A stretch of 64,000 nt of DNA from Planctomycetota bacterium (GTDB taxonomy: Bacteria > Planctomycetota > UBA8742 > UBA2392): positions 391,450-455,449 of the forward strand of contig JACKIE010000002.1 in the NCBI GenBank assembly GCA_020638635.1, in the 5' to 3' direction. The position numbers and the translations under genes are program-made. How positions within the stretch are numbered: the first letter of the stretch is position 1; each line of letters begins with the position of its first letter. Below are positions 32,510 through 41,243 of this stretch, in pieces. The notes beneath the pieces are model-generated. The model did no database searches, was not told the origin of the DNA, and saw only the letters and a list, made by a program, of their open reading frames with translations.

Positions 32510-33670
32510 ATGGCAAAGAAGAAGGGCGGCAAGAAGCCCGCCAAGAAACCCGCACGCAAGGCGGCGAAGAAGCCCACGCGGAAACCTGCAAAGAAGGCCG
32601 CAAAGAAACCCGCGAAGAAGGCTGCAAGGAAAGCGGCGAAGAAGGCGGCGACAAAACCCGCCGGCGGGCCGCCTCCCATGCCGCCCGAGATGCACCTGAT
32701 GCAGGGCCTGTTCGGCTTCATGGTCACCAAGGCGATCTCGGCCACGGCCGCGCTGAACGTGCCCGACGCCCTGCACGGCGGGCCGCTGTATTACACCAAC
32801 CTCGCCAGCGTAGTCGGCGCCAACCAGCGCGCCCTGCACCGCACCATGCGCATGCTTGCTTCGGCGGGTGTGTTCGCAGAGGTCGCGCCCGGCACCTACG
32901 CCAACACGCCGGTCTCAGACCTGTTGCGCACGGAACACCCGGCCTCCATGCGCGACATGGCGGTGATGATCACCTCGGACTCGCACTGGCTGCCCTGGGG
33001 CAAACTGGAAGAAGTGCTGCGCACGGGCGAAAGCGGCCCGCGCCACGCTTTCGGCGTGGACGTGTTCACCTGGTTCCAGGCCGAGGAAAACCGCGGCCAG
33101 TGGGAAATCTTCAACGCGGCCATGACCAGCTTCTCGTCGTCAACGGCGCCGCTGGTGGCCGCAAGCTACGACTTCAGCCGGTTCCGCAAGATCGTTGATG
33201 TAGGCGGCGGCCACGGGTTGTTGCTCAAAACCGTGCTGCAGACCGCGCCCAACGCCTCCGGCGTGCTTTGCGATCTGCCCGGCGTGGTGGAAGGCGCCAA
33301 CGGCTTGCCCGCCAACATCGAGCGCGCGGGCGGCGATTTCTTCCAGTCCGTGCCGGCAGGCGGTGACTGCTACCTGCTCAAGCACATCATCCACGACTGG
33401 AGCGACGACCAGTGCGTGCAGATCCTGCGCAATATCGCCGGCGCAATGAACCCGGAAGGTCGCGTGATTGTGGTGGACGCCGTGATGCCGGAGAGCGTCG
33501 ATCCGCACCCGGCCAAGTTCATGGACATCAACATGCTCGCGATGACGGAAGGCGGCTGCGAGCGCACGGAGCAGGAATTCGCCCAGCTGTTCCAGCGCGC
33601 CGGCCTGAAGCTGATAAAGGTGCACCACACCCCCAGCCCTGTCTGCCTGATCGAGGCGGCAAAGGCTTAG
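32510..33670 (+). CDS. O-methyltransferase (COMT-like family) with histone-H1-like N-terminal tail
   Basis: 386 aa; GGAGAG precedes the ATG. Residues 1-52 are almost only K, A, P, R and T in (K)KPAKKAA-like repeats, as in histone H1 or bacterial Hc1/AlgP. A plant-COMT/hydroxyneurosporene-type dimerisation domain follows (winged helix, LHRTMRMLASAGVFAEV). The Rossmann methyltransferase has SAM loop VDVGGGHGLLLKTVL (about residue 229), CDLPGVVEGA, the general-base region HIIHDWSDDQC (about 290) and EGRVIVVDAVMPE. The substrate is likely a hydroxylated small molecule or pigment, but is unknown. The tail could bind DNA or polyphosphate. Confidence 0.9.
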   Translation: MAKKKGGKKPAKKPARKAAKKPTRKPAKKAAKKPAKKAARKAAKKAATKPAGGPPPMPPEMHLMQGLFGFMVTKAISATAALNVPDALHGGPLYYTNLASVVGANQRALHRTMRMLASAGVFAEVAPGTYANTPVSDLLRTEHPASMRDMAVMITSDSHWLPWGKLEEVLRTGESGPRHAFGVDVFTWFQAEENRGQWEIFNAAMTSFSSSTAPLVAASYDFSRFRKIVDVGGGHGLLLKTVLQTAPNASGVLCDLPGVVEGANGLPANIERAGGDFFQSVPAGGDCYLLKHIIHDWSDDQCVQILRNIAGAMNPEGRVIVVDAVMPESVDPHPAKFMDINMLAMTEGGCERTEQEFAQLFQRAGLKLIKVHHTPSPVCLIEAAKA

Positions 33671-33697
33671 GCAACGATCGGGGCGCCCAGTCGTTTC

Positions 33698-33859
33698 ATG
33701 TGCATGGACGACTGGGCGCTTACCGACGACGACAGGCCTGCGCCGCGCTGGCTGGTTTACGGGCTGGCATTGTCGGCCGCGATTGCGCTGCTTTCGCTGC
33801 TGATCATGGGTCTGTGGCTGGCGGCGCTGTTCCTGATCCCGCGTACTTGGCTGCCATGA
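33698..33859 (+). CDS. Small membrane protein, 53 aa
   Basis: The frame begins MCMDDWALTDDDRPAPRW and has one long hydrophobic helix (WLVYGLALSAAIALLSLLIMG, continuing hydrophobic to the C-terminus). The acidic N-terminus should stay in the cytosol or be translocated; topology is uncertain. There is no clear ribosome site. It is the only gene between the methyltransferase gene and the terminator at 33981-34009, so it probably rides on the same transcript. Family unknown. Confidence 0.5.
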   Translation: MCMDDWALTDDDRPAPRWLVYGLALSAAIALLSLLIMGLWLAALFLIPRTWLP

Positions 33860-33980
33860 ACGCGTTGCCCGCGCTTGCGGCGGGTAAAATCGCGTGCTAC
33901 CGTTCCCCGCCATGAACAACCGCGAGAACATGAAGGGCAAGAAGCGCACCGTGTGACCCGCGGGAAGGCTGTATATTAGG

Positions 33981-34009
33981 CCGCCGCGGGAGACCGCGGC
34001 GGTTTTTTT
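33981..34009 (+). terminator. Strong intrinsic terminator
   Basis: The 9-bp stem CCGCCGCGG / CCGCGGCGG (33981-33989 with 33994-34002) with a GAGA loop is followed by seven T residues. It ends the methyltransferase transcript. Confidence 0.93.
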
Positions 34010-34024
34010 GTGTGGGGGGGCTAA

Positions 34025-34061
34025 AATGGGGTCTGGCTCCCGCAGGGTGCCTGACCCCATT
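34025..34061 (+). repeat. REP-like GGGGTC hairpin
   Basis: Stem AATGGGGTC / GACCCCATT (34025-34033 with 34053-34061) with an inner stem GGCTCCC / GGGTGCC. It has the form of repetitive extragenic palindromes often mobilised by Y1 (RAYT) transposases. It lies just upstream of asd. No RAYT gene is in the window. Confidence 0.65.
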
Positions 34062-34089
34062 ACGGGGCACGGGCAGGAGTAAACGAACC

Positions 34090-35106
<1,017 letters not shown>

Positions 35107-35110
35107 ACGA

Positions 35111-35139
35111 AACTGGTGCCCCGACCGGCAGGTCGGGGC
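35111..35139 (+). repeat. GTGCCCCG hairpin element, third copy
   Basis: AACTGGT followed by stem GCCCCGACC / GGTCGGGGC with a GGCA loop. It is the same element as at 7971-7999 with compensatory inner-stem changes. It begins 4 bp after the asd stop and ends 24 bp before the stop of the convergent HTTM gene, so it may act as a terminator. Confidence 0.8.
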
Positions 35140-35163
35140 GGCGCTTCGTTGCAGGATTGAACG

Positions 35164-36645
35164 TCAACCCGTCGCTGCCGCTCCGGGCTCTTGTTTACTT
35201 CTGCGGTACCTCTCGTGCAGCTCGACTACCTTGCGGATGGTTTCTTCATCCACTTGGTTCCCGGCCAGCAGCTTCAAATGCAGGCTGCAGAACTCGTCAT
35301 CACACTTGGCGTATTTGAAGCGATTGCGCGCCACCCAGTTGTACACCCTTGAGCCGAAAAACCTGGCCCCCGGCAGCCACATGAACGGCACCACCGGCCA
35401 GCACAGCGGCAGCAGCGGCGCCATCGCGCGGAATGCTTCGTAGCCGCCGAAATGGCTGCCGTCCGGCCGTTTCACGTACATCTGCTTCAGCATGTCGGCG
35501 TAGCTGACGCCCGGCAACTCGGCCTCGGCGTGTGCGCGGTCGTGGATGTCGGCAAATTGAAAGCGCCCCAGCCAGTCCAGGCGCTCGATGGTGCGCTTGC
35601 TGCGTTTGCAGATCGGGCACATGCCGTCATAGAAGACGGTGTATTGGCGCCTTTCGGCCGAGCCCGTCGCTTTGCCCGCCATGTCCATCAGCACCACCGC
35701 CGGCACGAACAGCCAGTAGAAACTCAAAATGGTCCAGCTGAAGTGGGTGACTTCCATGGTCAGGAAGATGCCCACGTGCAGCGCGAAACCGAGCGCCAGC
35801 GCCCACCAGCGCGTGCGCTTCCACAAGACTAACACCGGAAACGCAATTTCCCATGCCAGCGTAAGCCACGTCGCGGGCGCGAACAGCCACCAGGGCCAGT
35901 CGCCAAAGACGGCAAAGCGGCTGATCGTGCCGTGGTTCAGGGCGCGGAACACGGCGTGGCCGCCGACCCAGTCACCGAGTTCTCCGCCGTGCACGCCGCG
36001 CACCTTGTCGATGCCCGTGAAGAAATAGAGCACCACCAGCTGCACCTGCGCCAGCCGCACGCTCCACGGCCGTATCAGCCCGCGTGAGCTTTCACCCCGC
36101 CAGCTTTCGGCCCACAGGGCCGGATGCGTGAAGCCCAGCGCAACCACGCGCCTTACCGTTCCCGGTGCGCGCAGCAGCCCGCGACGGACAAGATTGTCCA
36201 GGCTCCAGGCCGCGCCGCTTGGCATCAGCATCAGCAGGAACACCGCCGAGCGCAGTAAGATGTCGCCGCCGTTAAGGATGTACGGGTTGCGCATGTGGAA
36301 GCTGACCAGCAATGCCCACATACCCACGGTCGCAACGCGCGTGAACAGCCCCAGCGCCGACAGCAGCGCGCAGCCCGCCAGCACCCACAGCGCTGCCTGC
36401 ACGGCCGTGTCGGACCAGTCCGGCCCCAGCAGCGACCAGCGCCACCAGGAGCGCAGATAGCTGTCGAACATGCCGCTGGTGTACAGGCCCTGCGCGCCGA
36501 ACCAGTCCGCGCCCATGGGGATCAGCGTGAACAGGGTGTCCAGTAGCACGATCAGGCTGATGCTGATACGGAACGCGGCCGCGGGCTCGGCCCGGATCGG
36601 CCGGCTCCAGAAGTTCCAGGACGCTTTGAGGGCCCGGGTCAGCAA
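35164..36645 (-). CDS. HTTM membrane protein fused to a DCC (DUF393) thiol-oxidoreductase-like domain
   Basis: 493 aa. The N-terminal two thirds (about residues 15-320) hold several membrane helices with the horizontally transferred transmembrane pattern related to vitamin-K-dependent gamma-carboxylase: FRISISLIVLLDTLF, FHMRNPYILNGGD, QLVVLYFFTGIDKVRG, LTLAWEIAFPVLVLW. The C-terminal part has the DCC signature FYDGMCPICKRSKRTIERLD (about residue 340), thioredoxin-like with CxxC. The two domains commonly occur as neighbours or fusions. A redox role at the membrane is inferred. It lies 1 bp after the stop of a 221-aa membrane protein carrying a WNMFAP motif, so the pair is one operon. Confidence 0.87.
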   Translation of the reverse strand: MLTRALKASWNFWSRPIRAEPAAAFRISISLIVLLDTLFTLIPMGADWFGAQGLYTSGMFDSYLRSWWRWSLLGPDWSDTAVQAALWVLAGCALLSALGLFTRVATVGMWALLVSFHMRNPYILNGGDILLRSAVFLLMLMPSGAAWSLDNLVRRGLLRAPGTVRRVVALGFTHPALWAESWRGESSRGLIRPWSVRLAQVQLVVLYFFTGIDKVRGVHGGELGDWVGGHAVFRALNHGTISRFAVFGDWPWWLFAPATWLTLAWEIAFPVLVLWKRTRWWALALGFALHVGIFLTMEVTHFSWTILSFYWLFVPAVVLMDMAGKATGSAERRQYTVFYDGMCPICKRSKRTIERLDWLGRFQFADIHDRAHAEAELPGVSYADMLKQMYVKRPDGSHFGGYEAFRAMAPLLPLCWPVVPFMWLPGARFFGSRVYNWVARNRFKYAKCDDEFCSLHLKLLAGNQVDEETIRKVVELHERYRRSKQEPGAAATG

Positions 36646-36646
36646 C

Positions 36647-37312
36647 TCACGGCCTGTAGAACGGGAAGGTGTAATCGACTTTCACGGGCCAGTGCGTTTC
36701 AGCCTGCGGGAAAATGGGCAGCAGCTCGACCGACTCGCAGCACAGCTCGTGGCCGTAGCCGGGGTGGCGCACCTTGGCGCGCCAAAGCTCGATGCGGGCG
36801 ATGTCGGCGCGGCGCCCGGGGTTCTCGCGCAGCCAGGCCTCGGCGCGCCAGCGCGTGAAGTTGGTGCGGATGCCGCGCCATGCGGGCTCCGCGTTCGCGG
36901 CGCGGGATTCGTACTTGCGGATGCGGCCGTCGGCGATGTGAAAGCACCACGCGTACAGGCGCGCGTCGCCCTCGACTTCGTTGGGGATGGGCGTCGCGCC
37001 CTCCCAGTTCGGCAACTCGGGTTCCACGATGGAATGCAGGGCCACGCGGCTGCCGTCCTTGAACACGATCACGACGATGGGCGTGTAGGACAGGGTGCCC
37101 ACGTTGGGCGCGAACATGTTCCAGCGCTGGGTGGTGCCGGTGGCGCTCAGCAGGCGTTGCGAGTTGCCATCCAGCATGCGCAGCGTGTCGTCCTGCGGAT
37201 GCTCATGGATGTTAAACGTGTTATGAAGCAGCAGCGCGGCCAGGTAAACGACCACGAACGCGCCCACAAACAGGCCTGAAGCCCAACGCCAGATTCTGCT
37301 CAACCACACCAT
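36647..37312 (-). CDS. HTTM-associated single-span membrane protein
   Basis: 221 aa. One N-terminal membrane helix (LFVGAFVVVYLAALLLHNTF) is followed by a soluble domain, probably extracytoplasmic. It contains the segment QRWNMFAPNV (about residue 62), a motif often seen in proteins encoded beside HTTM genes, and three aromatic-rich strands (VVIVFKDGSRVALH, YAWCFHIADGRIRKYE). Two adjacent cysteines (HELCCESVE) occur near residue 190. The gene is immediately upstream of the HTTM-DCC fusion gene. Function is unknown; a partner subunit is the simplest idea. Confidence 0.75.
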   Translation of the reverse strand: MVWLSRIWRWASGLFVGAFVVVYLAALLLHNTFNIHEHPQDDTLRMLDGNSQRLLSATGTTQRWNMFAPNVGTLSYTPIVVIVFKDGSRVALHSIVEPELPNWEGATPIPNEVEGDARLYAWCFHIADGRIRKYESRAANAEPAWRGIRTNFTRWRAEAWLRENPGRRADIARIELWRAKVRHPGYGHELCCESVELLPIFPQAETHWPVKVDYTFPFYRP

Positions 37313-37331
37313 GTACTCAATTCAAAATGAG

Positions 37332-37387
37332 AAATGCAAAATTCAAAATGGGTGACCCGCCGGGCACCAATTTTGAATTTTGCATTT
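37332..37387 (+). repeat. A/T-rich palindrome with 18-bp perfect arms
   Basis: 37332-37349 and 37370-37387 are exact inverse complements of a TTCAAAATGCAAAATTC-like sequence, around a GC-rich loop (GGGTGACCCGCCGGGCACCA). It differs sharply in base composition from its surroundings. It lies between the molybdopterin oxidoreductase gene and the downstream 221-aa gene. Similar A/T palindromes are dispersed in many bacteria. Confidence 0.85.
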
Positions 37388-37399
37388 TGAATTTTTCAT

Positions 37400-38050
37400 T
37401 CAACTGTAGCGCTCTTCCTTCCAGGGGTCGCCGTGGTTGTGGTAGCCGCGCACTTCCCAGAAGCCCCTGTGGTCTTCAGTCAGGAACTGCATGCCTTTCA
37501 GCCACTTGGCGCCCTTCCAGGCGTACAGGTGGGGCACCCACATGCGTACGGGGCCGCCGTGCTCGCGAGTCAGGGGGGCGCCGCCATAGCTGTGCACGAT
37601 GGCGACGTCCGGCATCGCCAGCTCAGGAAGCGGCAGGTTGGTGGTGTAGCCGTCGTAGGCATGGAACATCACGTGGCTGGCGCTTGCATCGAGCTTGATG
37701 TGCTTCAGGAATTCGGCCCACAGCACACCTTCCACCTGCGCGTCAAAGATGCTCCAGCTGGTTACACAGTGCAGGTCGGTGGTCAGCTTCACCTGCGGCA
37801 GTGCGGCGAAAGCCGCCCAGTCGAAACTTTGCGCCTGCGCCGCGCCGCTGATCTCGAGCTTCCAGTCTTCGCGTCGGATATCCGGCCGCAGGCCCAGGTC
37901 CAGCACCGGCCAGCCGTTGGTAGCCAGGGTCTGCCCGGGCGGCAGCCTGTCGCGCGAGGCGGCATCGCGGCCGGTGCCGCGCCCCTCGGCGCTGCGTTTC
38001 TCGGCCAGTTGCTGTTTGGCCTGGATCAGCTTCCCGTTCGGCTCGTTCAT
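37400..38050 (-). CDS. Molybdopterin-dependent oxidoreductase (sulfite oxidase/YedY fold), cytosolic
   Basis: 216 aa. The Mo-pterin fold is recognised from LHCVTSWSIFDAQVEGVLWAEFLKH in blocks, where the Cys of LHCVTSWS (about residue 95) is the expected molybdenum ligand. Further support comes from GYTTNLPLPEL, HGGPVRMWVPHLYAWKGAKWLKG and FWEVRGYHNHGDPWKEERY. There is no twin-arginine signal peptide and no heme domain, so it is a short cytosolic member. Substrate unknown. Molybdenum cofactor synthesis genes are not in the window. The stop is 12 bp from the A/T palindrome. Confidence 0.92.
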   Translation of the reverse strand: MNEPNGKLIQAKQQLAEKRSAEGRGTGRDAASRDRLPPGQTLATNGWPVLDLGLRPDIRREDWKLEISGAAQAQSFDWAAFAALPQVKLTTDLHCVTSWSIFDAQVEGVLWAEFLKHIKLDASASHVMFHAYDGYTTNLPLPELAMPDVAIVHSYGGAPLTREHGGPVRMWVPHLYAWKGAKWLKGMQFLTEDHRGFWEVRGYHNHGDPWKEERYS

Positions 38051-38115
38051 GGCGGGTATTCTAGCGAGGCGCGCTGAAACCTGCAGCCGTTTGTGCCGTG
38101 TGAAACGGAGACGCC

Positions 38116-38670
38116 ATGACAGCCTTTCTTGAATCAGAACGATTGTGGTTCCGCGCGCCCAGTATCAAGGACGCCGGTTTCTTCACCGAGACGCTGCAGG
38201 ACCCGCGCATCCGCCGCAACCTGCTGATCGGCCGCTACCCTTTCAGCGAAGAGGGCGAGCGCAAGTGGATGGAGCGCCACGCTGAGCCGCCCACCGCCGA
38301 CGGCCTCACCGACGTCGTCTTCACCTTCGGCCTGAAGGGCGAATCCGCGCCGCTGGGCAACTCCGGCCTGCACCGCATCTCCATGATCCACCGCAACGCC
38401 GAGTGGGGCATTTTCATCGGCCGGCCTGAACACTGGGGCAAGGGCCTCGGGCGTGAGGTCGCGGGCGCGCTGCTGCGCTACGGCTTCGACACGCTGAACC
38501 TGCACCGCATCTACCTGCGCGTGAACGCCGACAACGAGCGCGGCATCAGGGCATACCGTGCGGCCGGGTTCAAAGATGAAGGTCTGCTGCGTCAGGCCAT
38601 CTTCGTGGACGGCAAGTACGTTGACCTGCTGATGATGGGCGTCCTGCGCGACGAGTGGCGCAAGGCGTAA
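38116..38670 (+). CDS. GNAT-family N-acetyltransferase (RimJ/RimL type)
   Basis: 184 aa, GGAGA upstream. LESERLWFRAPSIKDAGFFTE starts the fold. EWGIFIGRPEHWGKGLGREVAGALLRYGF holds the acetyl-CoA pyrophosphate loop (GKGLGRE, about residue 115), and LHRIYLRVNADNERGIRAYRAAGFKDEG is the usual C-terminal half. The family acetylates ribosomal protein N-termini, amino groups of antibiotics or cell-wall precursors. The target is not predictable. Confidence 0.93.
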   Translation: MTAFLESERLWFRAPSIKDAGFFTETLQDPRIRRNLLIGRYPFSEEGERKWMERHAEPPTADGLTDVVFTFGLKGESAPLGNSGLHRISMIHRNAEWGIFIGRPEHWGKGLGREVAGALLRYGFDTLNLHRIYLRVNADNERGIRAYRAAGFKDEGLLRQAIFVDGKYVDLLMMGVLRDEWRKA

Positions 38671-38702
38671 TTGGGACTGTCCCTTTGCCAATCCGTGGCC
38701 AT

Positions 38703-38729
38703 AATCCCGGCTGATTCTTAGCCGGGATT
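38703..38729 (+). terminator. Hairpin just upstream of the exporter adaptor gene
   Basis: The 10-bp stem AATCCCGGCT / AGCCGGGATT (38703-38712 with 38720-38729) with a 7-base loop lies 33 bp after the acetyltransferase stop and 4 bp before the GTG of the next gene. It may end the first transcript or cover the start site of the second. Confidence 0.5.
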
Positions 38730-38733
38730 TGCC

Positions 38734-39981
38734 GTGAAGCGCATATTCGTACTGGTGGTGTTCGGAGTGATCCTGCTGCTCGGCGTGTTCGCCGTGGTCA
38801 GCGTGCTGTTCAAGCCCGTCGAGATCGACGTGCGCACCGTGCAGAAGGGTGAGGCACTCGAAACCGTATACGCCACCGGCCGCGTCGAGGCGCGCGAACG
38901 CCGCGTGCTGCGCGCCCAGCGCGCAGCCGTGATCGCCGAGGTCTTCAACTCACCGCGCACGGGCAAGCTGTTCAAGGAAGGCGACGAGGTGCATGCCGGC
39001 GAGTCGATCCTGCGCCTTCGCGACTCCACGCTGACTGCGCGCAAGCAGGCCGCCGAGGCGGAGATCAAGCGGGTCACCGAGCAGCTGCAACCCGAAAGCC
39101 CCTTCCGTAAGGCCTACGAGCTGCGCGCGGGTGAGGCCCGCAACAACGCCGAAAACGACCGCGCCCGCGAACAGCGCCTGAAGGCGCAGCTCGATACCGG
39201 CGGCATCTCGCGCGACACCTACGACCAGGCCAAGACCCGCGCCGACGTGGCCGAGCAGCAGCTGCACCAGCTGACCCAGGAATACGCCCAGGTGCTGGAA
39301 GACCTGCAGGCCGCGCAGACCCGGGCGCAGTCCGAACTCGACACCCTTAACGCGCAGGAGCTGGACGACATCATCCGCGCGCCCATCGACGGCGTGCTGC
39401 TGACCCTTCCCCTTGAGCAGGGCGAGTTCGCACCCGTCGGCACCGAGGTTGCCAAAGTCGGCGACCTGCGCACGCTGGTGATCGAAGCCGAGGTCAACGA
39501 AGACGACATCGGCCGCGTGGCCGTGGACCGCGCCGTCAACATCCGCCTGGCGGGCTTTGAAAACACGCTGGTGAAGGGCCGCGTGTTCGAAATCTTGCCC
39601 GACGCCGACCGCGCCACCAAGGGCTTCACGGTCAAAGTCGAGTTCAGCAACGCCGTGTGGGTGCCCGTGCAGGGCAGCGAGCTGCTGGGCTGGCTCGAGG
39701 TCGAGCAGGCGGCGCACCCACTGTCGGGCATGACGGCCGAGCTGGGCATCGTAGTGAAGCAGGAGGCCGATGCCATCACATTCCCGCGTCCGGCGCTGAC
39801 CGTGAACAACACCGTATTCGTTGTGGGCGACGACAACCGTGTACGCGAGGTGAAGGTAGCGCTGGGGCTGGTCAACTTCAGCACCTGCCAGGCGCTCAGC
39901 GGCCTTGAGGTCGGCGACAAGGTTGCCGTCAGCGAGCTGAACAGCCTTTCTGACGGCGCCAGGGTCAAACCCAGGGAGTAG
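38734..39981 (+). CDS. HlyD/MacA-like periplasmic adaptor subunit
   Basis: 415 aa from a GTG start with no visible ribosome site. One N-terminal membrane anchor (IFVLVVFGVILLLGVFAVVSVLF) is followed by a biotinyl-lipoyl-like half (TGRVEARERRVLRAQRAAVI). A long alpha-helical hairpin spans residues about 95-215 (coiled coil rich in A/E/Q/R), then the second lipoyl half (IRAPIDGVLLTLPLEQGEFAPVGTEVAKVGD), a beta-barrel domain and a C-terminal membrane-proximal domain. These proteins bridge inner-membrane exporters to outer-membrane channels or receive lipoproteins. Two FtsX-type permeases and an ATPase follow in the same operon. No TolC gene is here. Confidence 0.92.
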   Translation: MKRIFVLVVFGVILLLGVFAVVSVLFKPVEIDVRTVQKGEALETVYATGRVEARERRVLRAQRAAVIAEVFNSPRTGKLFKEGDEVHAGESILRLRDSTLTARKQAAEAEIKRVTEQLQPESPFRKAYELRAGEARNNAENDRAREQRLKAQLDTGGISRDTYDQAKTRADVAEQQLHQLTQEYAQVLEDLQAAQTRAQSELDTLNAQELDDIIRAPIDGVLLTLPLEQGEFAPVGTEVAKVGDLRTLVIEAEVNEDDIGRVAVDRAVNIRLAGFENTLVKGRVFEILPDADRATKGFTVKVEFSNAVWVPVQGSELLGWLEVEQAAHPLSGMTAELGIVVKQEADAITFPRPALTVNNTVFVVGDDNRVREVKVALGLVNFSTCQALSGLEVGDKVAVSELNSLSDGARVKPRE

Positions 39982-39983
39982 CC

Positions 39984-41243
39984 ATCGACATCTACCCGCT
40001 GATCCTGATCGCGCGCAGGCACCTGCTGCACAACACGTTCCGCACCGTGATTTCCGTGGCGGGCGTGGCGGTGGGGGTGATGTTCATGGTGATGCTCAGC
40101 GCCCTGATGACCGGCTTCGAGCAGAAGTTCGTCACCGAAACCATCGAGAGCAGCCCGCACCTCACCATCTACGACGAGCAGCGCCAGGTGCCCGACGAGT
40201 TCGCCCAGTGGCTCGGCGAAAAGCACAACGGCGTCGCCGTGGTCGAGGGCGCGCGGCCGCGCGACCGCCTTCGCCGAATCAAGAAACCCGGCGAGATCGT
40301 GCAGATGCTGCGCGCCATGCCTGAGGTGCAGGCGGCGGCGCTCAATGCCGTGGGCACGGCCATCGTGAGCTACGGCTCGCGCGAGCGCGGCGTGAACCTG
40401 ATGGGCATCGAGCCCGAGGACCAGGAGGCCGTCAACGAAATCGACACCTACATCGAGGACGGCCGCATCTACGACCTCTACTCATCGGGCGGCGCCATGC
40501 TGCTGGGCGCAGGCATCGCCGAGCTGCTGGGCGTGAAAAAGGGTGACACCGTCAACGTGAAGCTGCGCGATGGCGACACGCGGCCCCTGCGCATCGTGGG
40601 CATCTTCAAGACCGGCGTGACCACCATCGATTACTCACGCGCCTACACGCTGATCAGCGTGGCGCAGCAGCTGCTGGGCATGGGGCGCGACGTGAACCAG
40701 ATCGTGGTGCGCCTGCGCGACTACGAGTCCGCGCGGGACACGGCCGCCAGGATCGAGGCCATGATCAACTACCGCACCGAGAGCTGGCAGGAAGCCAACG
40801 AGAACTTCCTGTCGATCTTCGTGATCCAGCAGGTGATCACTTACCTGGTCACCAGCGGCATCATGATCGTGGCGGCCTTTGGCATTCTCAACGTGCTGGT
40901 GATGCTGGTGATGGAGAAGATGCCCGAGATCGCCATGCTGAAGTCGATGGGCTATTCCGGCCGTGACGTCACCCTGGTGTTCCTGCTTGAGGGCATCGCG
41001 ATCGGCACGGTGGGGGTGCTGACGGGCTGCGTGCTGGGCTATTACCTGACCGAGTTCGTGGGCAGCCTGCCGATCCCGCAGCGCGGCCTGATCGAAAGCG
41101 AACACCTGACCATGAACAACGCCTTCTACCTGTACGTAAGGGCAGGCGCCGCCGCGCTGGTGGTGACCCTGATAGCCTCAGTACTGCCAGCCATGAGAGC
41201 CGGCCGCATGGACCCGGTAGTAACTTTGCGCGGGCATGCCTAG
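39984..41243 (+). CDS. ABC exporter permease, FtsX/LolC-MacB type, with apparent ATC start codon
   Basis: The start is placed at ATC 39984. The frame has no ATG/GTG/TTG until a GTG at 40047, which would cut the first membrane segment. From ATC, the protein is 419 aa, exactly the length of its paralogue at 41458, and its beginning (IDIYPLILIARRHLLHNTFRT) aligns residue for residue with GVFGALLLLIRRQVTHDLFRT. AGGGAG lies at normal distance upstream. Four membrane helices (one N-terminal, three C-terminal) surround a MacB-like periplasmic domain; GILNVLVMLVMEKMPEIAMLKSMGYSGRDV is the FtsX core. It probably forms a heterodimer with the paralogue. Confidence 0.85.
   Translation: MDIYPLILIARRHLLHNTFRTVISVAGVAVGVMFMVMLSALMTGFEQKFVTETIESSPHLTIYDEQRQVPDEFAQWLGEKHNGVAVVEGARPRDRLRRIKKPGEIVQMLRAMPEVQAAALNAVGTAIVSYGSRERGVNLMGIEPEDQEAVNEIDTYIEDGRIYDLYSSGGAMLLGAGIAELLGVKKGDTVNVKLRDGDTRPLRIVGIFKTGVTTIDYSRAYTLISVAQQLLGMGRDVNQIVVRLRDYESARDTAARIEAMINYRTESWQEANENFLSIFVIQQVITYLVTSGIMIVAAFGILNVLVMLVMEKMPEIAMLKSMGYSGRDVTLVFLLEGIAIGTVGVLTGCVLGYYLTEFVGSLPIPQRGLIESEHLTMNNAFYLYVRAGAAALVVTLIASVLPAMRAGRMDPVVTLRGHA

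Noticed and set aside
33912..33956. 14-codon frame starting ATGAACAACCGC before the 33981 terminator
   Set aside because: Too short, no ribosome site; nothing beyond chance supports it.
40047..41243. GTG 40047 as the start of the first permease
   Set aside because: It would remove 21 residues that align with the paralogue's N-terminus, and the good AGGGAG site stands at the earlier ATC.
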